A DNA stretch of 64,000 nt from positions 62,001 to 126,000 of the forward strand of contig NZ_CAJXKQ010000006.1 in NCBI RefSeq assembly GCF_913055835.1. The letters are read 5' to 3'. The stretch comes from an uncultured Marinobacter sp. (GTDB lineage: Bacteria > Pseudomonadota > Gammaproteobacteria > Pseudomonadales > Oleiphilaceae). Below are positions 17,609-25,728 of the stretch, piece by piece (positions within the stretch are counted from its first letter, which is position 1; the number at the start of each line of letters is the position of its first letter). The notes under the pieces are model-generated. The model did no database searches and had not been told where the DNA came from. It was given only the letters and a program-made list of their open reading frames with translations. The translations under genes and the position numbers were made by a program.

Positions 17609-19033
17609 ATGGACGATTGGCAAGGATGCCTGGATCCCCAGTGCCAGACCGCTTTGTTACGAGCCCGGGAAAGTGTTGAACGCCGCGGTGGCTCGGTAAT
17701 TACCGTTGAAGACTACCTGCTTGCCCTGCTGGACTCAGCGCCTGCGATAGCCCGCTTTCTGCGCGGCTGCGGCGTGGATATGGATGAACTTACCCGCACC
17801 ATTCAGTGCGAACAACCGATCGTTACAGAGGTTGGTGGCGAAGGGCAGTTATCTTCCCAACTGATGTACTGGTTCGCGGCGGCCCGGGAAACCAGCGATT
17901 CACCATGGCTTGGATGGTCGCAACTGCTGGAGACCCTGGTTCGCCACGCGGAACGGCTGCAGGAGAAAGCCTATGTGGCGGTTTTTGAGCTGGTCCCACG
18001 CTGGCCGGATCCTTCCGAGGATCGGGAGCCGCCACCAATTGATGAATTCCAGCGAGCGCCCGTGGTAGTGACTGATTCTGCATGGGTTGAACTGGCCGAG
18101 GATGTCGCGATCGGTCTGGCGGCCTCTCCGTCAGCCATGATATGGGTGCGTGGTGAGCGCGGGGCGGGCAAAACCGCCTGGCTGCAATCGCTGCTCCCTG
18201 TACTTGAGCAGGATTATGTCGAGCTGGATCTCAGGCGTGAAGCGGAGATCATGGCGAGTGATCTTCCGGTTCTTCCGACGCGCTCATCGGATGCTTTTCC
18301 GGGAGAGGACAGGTCTCGCTGGCCGGTACTGGTACTGGATAATATCTCACCGGCTGATCTGATTACCTTGATGGATCTTTCTGGTGGGCTGGCATCAGCC
18401 CTGGTACTGCAGTGGGCAGGCCCAATACTCTTGCTGGGTCCTGACGAGCCCATGGAAAGCGGTGCGGGCGCCTCACTGCAACATCGTCTTGGCCGAACTC
18501 TCGACATCTTTGATATGCCGGTTTCAAGTGTGGTTCAGCGTCAGGCCATTCTGACCGCGCATCAGGCGGCTATCGAGAAGCAGTGGAACGTCCAGATTTC
18601 CCGCCCGTTGATCCGGTTTGCTGCCTCTCGTCGAAGCCGATGTGTGAGCACACCCGGAGGAATGCTTCAGTGGCTGGAACGGGCCGCTGCGAGGCTTGAT
18701 CTCTTTGCGCGAAGAGGGCCGGCCGAGGCGGTGGCTCTGGCAGGGCAGGCCGACACCCTGAGGCGTCAGTCCCTGGTGGCGCTGGCGCGAAAAGAGCCGC
18801 TTGATGATATCGAGGCGTCGCTAGGCGAAATCCAGCTCCATCGTGTTGCGGCCGAAGTGGCTTGGCATGAGCGAAAGGCTGCAGGCACGTTGCGTCGGTT
18901 GTGTGCGGAAGATTTACGACAGGAACTCGAGCGCTGGGTTGCAGCGCGGCCCGGGCCGGTTCACTATGTGCTTCATTGTAAACGGCAGGACGGAGATTCA
19001 GCAGGTGCAGGATCTGGAAATTTACATTCGTGA
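17609..19033 (+). CDS. Clp N-domain protein with degenerate AAA+ module
   Basis: A 474-residue protein. Residues 1-140 or so form a double Clp-N (ClpA/B/V-type) repeat: TALLRARESVERRGGSVITVEDYLLALL and a second copy SQLMYWFAAARE...LGWSQLLETLVRH. A single NTPase-like module follows with Walker A GERGAGKT (Lys188) and VLVLDNIS as a possible Walker B lacking the usual Asp-Glu. No pore loop, second ATPase ring or protease tripod is seen, so it is not ClpA, ClpB or ClpV and there is no type VI secretion context. It may be an adaptor or regulatory ATPase; the function is unknown. GGAG is seven bases before the ATG at 17609. Confidence 0.6.
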   Translation: MDDWQGCLDPQCQTALLRARESVERRGGSVITVEDYLLALLDSAPAIARFLRGCGVDMDELTRTIQCEQPIVTEVGGEGQLSSQLMYWFAAARETSDSPWLGWSQLLETLVRHAERLQEKAYVAVFELVPRWPDPSEDREPPPIDEFQRAPVVVTDSAWVELAEDVAIGLAASPSAMIWVRGERGAGKTAWLQSLLPVLEQDYVELDLRREAEIMASDLPVLPTRSSDAFPGEDRSRWPVLVLDNISPADLITLMDLSGGLASALVLQWAGPILLLGPDEPMESGAGASLQHRLGRTLDIFDMPVSSVVQRQAILTAHQAAIEKQWNVQISRPLIRFAASRRSRCVSTPGGMLQWLERAAARLDLFARRGPAEAVALAGQADTLRRQSLVALARKEPLDDIEASLGEIQLHRVAAEVAWHERKAAGTLRRLCAEDLRQELERWVAARPGPVHYVLHCKRQDGDSAGAGSGNLHS

Positions 19034-19379
19034 TCTGGAGCCAGGTGCGGTCTCTGGGTGGCTTGAGAACCATCTGGACGAACTGGAACTGGATGACGGT
19101 CAGGTAACGAGCGTGATCAAGGGCGTGGCCCGCTACGAGGGCGAAAGGCTGCGGCTATCGCTCTACCCCGGAGCTTTCGGAAAGCGGTTTACCTCCTTGG
19201 TTATTGAAGGCCCGAGAGTGCCCTGGAACAGTGATCTGGACTGCGCGCGCAGCGCCTGGCGTGCCATGGATACCGAGATTCGCTGTAGTCCGGGAGACTG
19301 GAAAGAAGGTGAGCCGGTAGACGATGAGAAGTGGTGGCGATTGGATCACCGGGGCGAGCAACAAGTCGTCTGGAACTGA
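19005..19379 (+). CDS. Small conserved-looking protein of unknown function, overlapping the Clp-N gene
   Basis: A 124-residue acidic protein (QDLEIYIRDLEPGAVSGWLENHLDELELDDGQ, written here from two adjoining stretches) with a hydrophobic strand FTSLVIEGPRVPW and a Trp-rich end. I chose GTG 19005 because GGAG lies nine bases upstream; an ATG at 18966 lacks a ribosome site. Either way the start lies inside the preceding gene, in another frame, so the two are probably coupled. I do not recognise a family. A strong terminator follows directly. Confidence 0.6.
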   Translation: MQDLEIYIRDLEPGAVSGWLENHLDELELDDGQVTSVIKGVARYEGERLRLSLYPGAFGKRFTSLVIEGPRVPWNSDLDCARSAWRAMDTEIRCSPGDWKEGEPVDDEKWWRLDHRGEQQVVWN

Positions 19380-19380
19380 A

Positions 19381-19410
19381 AGAGGCAGCCCGTAGGCTGC
19401 CTCTTCGTTT
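19381..19410. terminator. Bidirectional terminator between convergent genes
   Basis: A perfect ten-base-pair stem (AGAGGCAGCC / GGCTGCCTCT, loop CGTA) ends in TCGTTTT on the plus strand. It sits between the 124-residue protein gene and the cold-shock gene, whose stop is at 19422, and can serve both. Confidence 0.88.
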
Positions 19411-19421
19411 TCAGTGGGCGA

Positions 19422-19955
19422 TTACTCGCTCAGGATGGAAACGTTGTCGGCCTGAAGACCTTTGTCTGCCTCCACAACATTGAAGCGCACCAGTTGGCCC
19501 TGGCGCAGAACCCGACGACCGCGGCCGCGGATCGCGCGAAAGTGTACGAAAACCTCGTCGCCACTGTCGCGTACAATAAAACCAAAGCCTTTCTTCACGT
19601 TAAACCATTTGACGGTGCCTTCCTCGTTACCTTCAGGACTGCTTTCGTCATAGCCATCATCATCGTCGTCGTTGTAGCTTTGGCTCGGTGCACGATTGCT
19701 TGGCCGGGAAGTGCTGCGCTGTTCGGCCGGTTTCTTGACTGAGAACGCAATGGCCAGGAAGCCCGCAACGCCAAAAACGATCAGCGTGATGATGTAGGCG
19801 GCGATACCGCGATTGCTACCCAGCGCCTCTACCAGTTGGCCTGCAGCGATCAGGCGAAGTGGCTCGGGTGTGAACGACAGCAACAGGGCAAGCACCAGAG
19901 GCGCGGGTATGGCGATCAGGAGAGCAAAAAGGATCGCTTTGGATGGATTACGCAT
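19422..19955 (-). CDS. Membrane-anchored cold-shock-domain protein
   Basis: About 177 residues. Two hydrophobic helices lie near the N-terminus ([20 protein letters not shown] and [20 protein letters not shown]). A low-complexity Ser/Pro/Asp linker containing five consecutive Asp comes next, and then a C-terminal CspA-type OB fold. Both RNA-binding motifs are intact: KGFGFI (RNP1) and VFVHF (RNP2). Free Csp proteins are about 70 residues, so this one tethers an RNA chaperone domain to the inner membrane, with the CSD most likely cytoplasmic. Start at ATG 19955 (GGAG twelve bases upstream) removes an upstream open stretch without protein character; ATG 19973 is possible. It diverges from slyX. 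Confidence 0.82.
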   Translation of the reverse strand: MRNPSKAILFALLIAIPAPLVLALLLSFTPEPLRLIAAGQLVEALGSNRGIAAYIITLIVFGVAGFLAIAFSVKKPAEQRSTSRPSNRAPSQSYNDDDDDGYDESSPEGNEEGTVKWFNVKKGFGFIVRDSGDEVFVHFRAIRGRGRRVLRQGQLVRFNVVEADKGLQADNVSILSE

Positions 19956-20177
19956 TGACTGAAATTTCTCCATTCTTGTAACGCTAACGATAAAAACCGG
20001 ATATCGGGTAAAATCGCACATCCGGCCGGTGAAAACCGCCAGTTCCGCGGAAAACGGGAGCGCTGGCGGGCAAAAGCGGCATGATACCAGATTATCCCGA
20101 GCGCTGACCAAGCAGCGGGGTAAGCAGTGTCATCGATCACATTCTTGATAGATCCATCCAGGGAGTGCCAATACCCA

Positions 20178-20396
20178 ATGAGCCAGAACGATCTGGAAAC
20201 CCGACTGGACGAGCTGGAAACGCGACTGGCCTTTCAGGACGACGTTATCAATACCCTGAGTGAGCAGGTGGCCAGGCAGGAAATGGATATCCGGGAATTG
20301 TGGGAGGCCAAACGGTTGCTGCACAAACAGCTCAAGGATGTTTCGCCGTCCAATATCAAGTCTGAGCAGGACGAGACGCCTCCGCCTCACTACTAA
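20178..20396 (+). CDS. slyX: SlyX family protein
   Basis: A 72-residue coiled-coil protein: heptad-like LETRLDELETRLAFQDDVINTL, then SEQVARQEMDIRELWEAKRLL and a Pro/His-rich end PPPHY, exactly the SlyX pattern. Function is not established, although in E. coli it neighbours slyD. I placed the start at ATG 20178, with GGGAG about a dozen bases upstream. The IS-bearing palindromic repeat begins five bases after its stop codon. Confidence 0.9.
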   Translation: MSQNDLETRLDELETRLAFQDDVINTLSEQVARQEMDIRELWEAKRLLHKQLKDVSPSNIKSEQDETPPPHY

Positions 20397-20401
20397 AAAC
20401 A

Positions 20402-20441
20402 GGGTCAGATGAAAATGGGGTCAGAAGAAAAGTTCATCTGA
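20402..20441. repeat. Left part of a palindromic repeat interrupted by the IS
   Basis: This stretch carries GGGTCAGATGAAAATGGGGT, then CAGAAGAAAAG, then TTCATCTGA. Joined to 21917-21936 it makes an almost perfect palindrome of about 60 bases: two arms related by inversion with one indel and one mismatch. The first 22 bases recur inverted at 21914-21936, and a shorter version sits after fumA at 6494-6522. Confidence 0.85.
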
Positions 20442-20524
20442 AAATCATGTAGCCAGCCTCCCATAGTCCGTCATCCGGAGTAGGCTGGTAGTTGGCAAAC
20501 TCACTGCCACTACAGGAGGCTGAC

Positions 20525-21538
20525 ATGACCCCATTCTGCGCCATCGACTTGCACTCCAACAATAGCGTGGTTGTTATTCTTGATGAGGATGACACCGTCC
20601 TCTACCAGGAGCGTTTACCGAACGACTTGCCCGCCATCGAGCGGGCTCTGTCGCCCTTTCAGAATGAACTTTACGGGGTTGCCGTGGAGTCCACCTTCAA
20701 CTGGTATTGGCTGGTGGACGGCCTGCAAGCGGCCGGCTACCACGTCATGCTGGTCAACACCCACGCCGTGCAACAGTACAAAGGTCTGAAGCACACCAAC
20801 GACGTCTCCGACGCGCGCTGGCTGGCTCACCTGATGCGCCTGGGTATTCTGCCCACGGGGTATATTTATCCCTACGAGCAGCGAACATTGCGGGATCTGC
20901 TGCGCAAACGGTTGTTCCTCAACCGGGAGCGGGTGATGCATCTGCTGAGCGCCCAATGCCAGATCCGTCGCTGCACTGGGGTGCAGGTAAACTGCACCGA
21001 ACTCAAGCGGGCATCGCCTCAACTGCTCCAGGTACACCATCATCCGAACCTGCGATTTGCCCTGCGCTGTCATCTGGTGATGGTGCAGGCGCTCAACGAA
21101 CAGATTGAACTGATCGAACGCCACGTGGCGAAGCAGACCCAGGACAACCCGTATCTCCAGTCATTGCTGACGGTGGATGGCGTCGGTCCTATCCTGGGCC
21201 AGACCATCGCTCTGGAAACCGGCGACATCGACCGCTTCTCGACTGTAGGCCAGTTCGCATCCTACTGTCGCTGCGTCAACAGCCAAAGGCTCAGTAACGG
21301 CAAAGCAAAGGGTCGCAATAACACCCGCAATGGCAACAAGTACCTGAGCTGGGCCTTTGTCGAAGCGGCTCACAGTATCATCCGACACAACAAGGTGGCG
21401 CACCGGTTCTACCAGCGCAAGCGGGCCCAGAAAAACGGCGCCCTGGCGACCAAGGCCCTGGCCCACAAGCTGGCGCGCGCCTGCTATTACGTGATGCGGG
21501 ACGGGGTGGTGTTCGATGAAACGCGATTGTTTGCTTGA
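20525..21538 (+). CDS. IS110-family transposase (DEDD recombinase)
   Basis: 337 residues, complete. The N-terminal RuvC-like DEDD domain shows CAIDLHSNNSVVVI (first Asp), VAVESTFNWYWLVDGL (Glu), and KHTNDVSDARWLAHL (the last two acidic residues). The C-terminal Transposase_20 domain has LLTVDGVGPILGQTIALE, FSTVGQFASYCRCV and GNKYLSWAFVEAAH with the conserved Ser region. IS110 recombinases act with a structured RNA from the element that pairs with both donor and target DNA. The ATG at 20525 has AGGAGG six bases upstream; the in-frame extension to 20492 is not family-like. The frame appears intact, so the element may be active. Confidence 0.93.
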   Translation: MTPFCAIDLHSNNSVVVILDEDDTVLYQERLPNDLPAIERALSPFQNELYGVAVESTFNWYWLVDGLQAAGYHVMLVNTHAVQQYKGLKHTNDVSDARWLAHLMRLGILPTGYIYPYEQRTLRDLLRKRLFLNRERVMHLLSAQCQIRRCTGVQVNCTELKRASPQLLQVHHHPNLRFALRCHLVMVQALNEQIELIERHVAKQTQDNPYLQSLLTVDGVGPILGQTIALETGDIDRFSTVGQFASYCRCVNSQRLSNGKAKGRNNTRNGNKYLSWAFVEAAHSIIRHNKVAHRFYQRKRAQKNGALATKALAHKLARACYYVMRDGVVFDETRLFA

Positions 21539-21544
21539 TGATTT

Positions 21545-21900
21545 TGCTTTGAATGTGCGGGGGAGCTCCGAAATGGGGATGGTAAAACCAGAAATCTGAA
21601 TGAGTCCCCGCACATTCTCCCGAGCACCGAAGGTGCACTGATGCGCCCTGATCGTGAACCATCAAGAGACTGGCGCCACGCGTTGGCAAACCACCACATC
21701 TGTATCCATCTGGACACGATCAGGCACCGACGGTTTTCTGGGGCTTCGGCCAGGGGCTGCTCTGACGGGTGGCCTTGATCCTGATGGGTGTCTGGTGCGG
21801 ATCAGTCCGCAACCACCACTGAGAACACCGGGTGCGTATTAGAAGGGAGGAGCCACCACAACCAGCGGTTGTGGTGGATTGGTATTGCCTGTTGACTACG
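21545..21900 (+). ncRNA. Predicted bridge (seeker) RNA region of the IS
   Basis: The 3' non-coding side of the element is rich in paired structure. An 11-base-pair stem (AATGTGCGGGG 21552-21562 / CCCCGCACATT 21606-21616) encloses a loop. In that loop AAATGGGG (21571-21578) and ATCTGA (21594-21599) flank a small TGGT/ACCA hairpin. These two segments match the left half and the complement of the right half of the repaired insertion target (read as AAATGGGG-TCAGAT), in the order known for target-binding loops. Farther on, ATGGGTG (21784-21790) repeats the element's right terminus and may be part of a donor loop. A second perfect hairpin lies at 21853-21877. RNA ends are not determined. Confidence 0.5.
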
Positions 21901-21913
21901 ACTGGCTAATGGG

Positions 21914-21936
21914 TGACCCCATTTTCATCTGAACCC
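21914..21936. repeat. Right part of the palindromic repeat interrupted by the IS
   Basis: TGACCCCATTTTCATCTGA followed by ACCC is the inverse complement of 20402-20423 with one extra base. It is the distal arm of the repeat that received the IS. It starts 12 bases from the dapE stop codon and may once have helped to end transcription of dapE. Confidence 0.85.
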
Positions 21937-21947
21937 AGGTCCACGTC

Positions 21948-24099
<2,152 letters not shown>

Positions 24100-24187
24100 C
24101 TGATGGTTGCTCCTGTTCTGAATGTGGGGGTCAGAAATTCGCGCCTTCCGACTCCGGAGTTAAAATTTGGACCTGTATACCTGAGGT

Positions 24188-24529
24188 TCAGGTCAGCCAT
24201 GCAGCCCATTCGTCTGCACTGAAACCCACGCGCACTTCCTCGCCGTTTTCCACGACCGGGCGCTTAATAATGGATGGATTGTCCAGCATGATCGCGTGGG
24301 CACTTTGGGCGCTAATGGTATCACGAACCTCCTCTGGAAGTTTGCGCCAGGTGGTGCCACGGCGGTTAAGCAGGCTTTCCCAGCCAACCGCAGTCTCCCA
24401 TCGGGACAGCATTTCGTCGTCCAGACCGTCTTTCTTGAAATCGTGGAACTGGTAATCGACACCGTGCTCGTCCAGCCATTTCCGGGCTTTTTTCACCGTA
24501 TCGCAGTTTTTGATGCCGTACAGTTTCAT
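24188..24529 (-). CDS. ArsC/Spx-family thioredoxin-fold protein (YffB-like)
   Basis: 113 residues: MKLYGIKNCDTVKKARKWL with the single active-site-like Cys9, SLLNRRGTTWRKL in the middle, and NPSIIKRPVVENGE, the conserved cis-Pro region with RPV. This is the YffB branch of the ArsC family, for which arsenate reduction is not shown. In many pseudomonads it sits beside dapC and dapD, as here. It overlaps the end of dapC by four bases (ATGA), so the two are coupled. The role in the DAP operon is unknown; a glutathione-linked redox function has been suggested for the family. Confidence 0.9.
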   Translation of the reverse strand: MKLYGIKNCDTVKKARKWLDEHGVDYQFHDFKKDGLDDEMLSRWETAVGWESLLNRRGTTWRKLPEEVRDTISAQSAHAIMLDNPSIIKRPVVENGEEVRVGFSADEWAAWLT

Positions 24530-25728
24530 TCCTGGCTCGCCTTAACAAATTCAACAATGCGGTTTGCCGCCTCAACGCACTCTTCCAACGGCGCAACCAG
24601 AGCCATCCGAACCCGGTTTTCCCCGGGGTTGTGGCCATCCACGGTGCGAGAGAGGTAGCGCCCCGGAAGGACATGAACGTTCTGCTGGGCGGAGAGTTCC
24701 CGGGCAAAGGTTTCATCGTCCATCGGCGTTTCTGGCCACAGGTAGAAGCCAGCGTCCGGGAAGTTCACATCCATGACTTCCCTGAGAATGGGCACCACTG
24801 CTTCGAACTTGGCGCGGTAGGCGGCCCGGTTCTCCCGAACGTGGTCTTCGTCGCTCCAGGCGGCAATGCTGGCCAGCTGGTTGTGGATGGGCATGGCGCA
24901 GCCATGATAGGTGCGGTACTTCAGGTAGCCATCAAGAATGCTGGCGTCACCGGCAACGAAGCCTGAACGAAGGCCGGGCAGGTTGCTGCGCTTGGAAAGG
25001 CTGTGGAACACCACGCAGCGGCGGTAGTCATCACGGCCAATGGCGGCGCAGGTTTGTAGCAGGCCCTCGGGCGGGTTGTTCTCATCCGGATACAGCTCTG
25101 AGTAGCATTCGTCCGAGGCAACAATAAAGTCGTATTTGTCGGCCAGGGCAATTACCCGGGCCAGCGTTTCCCTCGGAATCACGGCACCACTGGGGTTGCC
25201 CGGTGAGCACAGGAACAATACCTGACACTCTTGCCAGATGGATTCCGGCACCGAATCAAAATCGGGAATGAAACCGTTGGAGCCGTCGCAGGGGAGGTAT
25301 ACCGGGGTTGCGCCGGCCAGGAAGGCGGCACCTTCATAGACCTGATAAAACGGATTGGGGCTGACTACGGTGGCAGGCTTGCTGGCATCCACCACTGCCT
25401 GAACGAGGGAAAAAATCGCCTCGCGGGTGCCGTTCACCGGAACGATGTTACCGGCCGGGTTGAGACTGCCGGGTGTCAGGTTGAATCGGCGGGTCGCCCA
25501 GCGACTGATCGCCTCTCTGAGTTCGTCTGTACCGCGGGTTGTCGGGTAATTGGCAAGCTTGTCCAGATTGTTTGCAATGACCTGCTTGACGAACTCCGGC
25601 GAGGGGTGCTTCGGCTCGCCAATGCCAAGAGAGATTGGCCGGAGATGATCTGGCACGTTAATGGCGGCCTTCAATTTGGCCAGCTTTTCAAAGGGGTAGG
25701 GGTGGAGTCTGTCCAGGTTCGGATTCAT
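24526..25728 (-). CDS. dapC: Succinyldiaminopimelate transaminase
   Basis: A 400-residue class I/II PLP aminotransferase. PLP-binding features are VNGTREAIF, SPNPFYQVYEG, LCSPGNPSGAVI, SDECYSEL and the Schiff-base Lys in HSLSKRSNLPGLRSGF. The close link with dapD and dapE and the family variant (NPNLDRLHPYPFEKL start) point to DapC, which makes N-succinyl-LL-DAP from the keto acid with glutamate as donor. It overlaps glnD by four bases at its start and yffB at its end. Confidence 0.92.
   Translation of the reverse strand: MNPNLDRLHPYPFEKLAKLKAAINVPDHLRPISLGIGEPKHPSPEFVKQVIANNLDKLANYPTTRGTDELREAISRWATRRFNLTPGSLNPAGNIVPVNGTREAIFSLVQAVVDASKPATVVSPNPFYQVYEGAAFLAGATPVYLPCDGSNGFIPDFDSVPESIWQECQVLFLCSPGNPSGAVIPRETLARVIALADKYDFIVASDECYSELYPDENNPPEGLLQTCAAIGRDDYRRCVVFHSLSKRSNLPGLRSGFVAGDASILDGYLKYRTYHGCAMPIHNQLASIAAWSDEDHVRENRAAYRAKFEAVVPILREVMDVNFPDAGFYLWPETPMDDETFARELSAQQNVHVLPGRYLSRTVDGHNPGENRVRMALVAPLEECVEAANRIVEFVKASQE

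Larger units (their letters stand above)
20442..21916 (+). mobile_element. IS110-family insertion sequence, IS1111-like subgroup
   Basis: The boundaries come from the repaired target palindrome: the bases TGA occur both at 20439-20441 and 21914-21916, so one copy belongs to the target. Seven-base subterminal inverted repeats TAGCCAG (20450-20456) and CTGGCTA (21902-21908) each lie exactly eight bases inside these ends, as in IS1111-type elements. There are no terminal inverted repeats and no long target duplication. The element is 1475 bases, with 83 non-coding bases before the transposase and 378 after it. It lies between slyX and the 3' end of dapE and breaks no gene. Confidence 0.8.

Noticed and set aside
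20442..20524. A structured 5' leader of the IS as the bridge RNA
   Set aside because: It has an AGCCAGCCT/AGGCTGGT stem but only 83 bases and no guide-like match to the target. The subterminal repeats and the long 3' side fit an IS1111-type arrangement with the RNA downstream.
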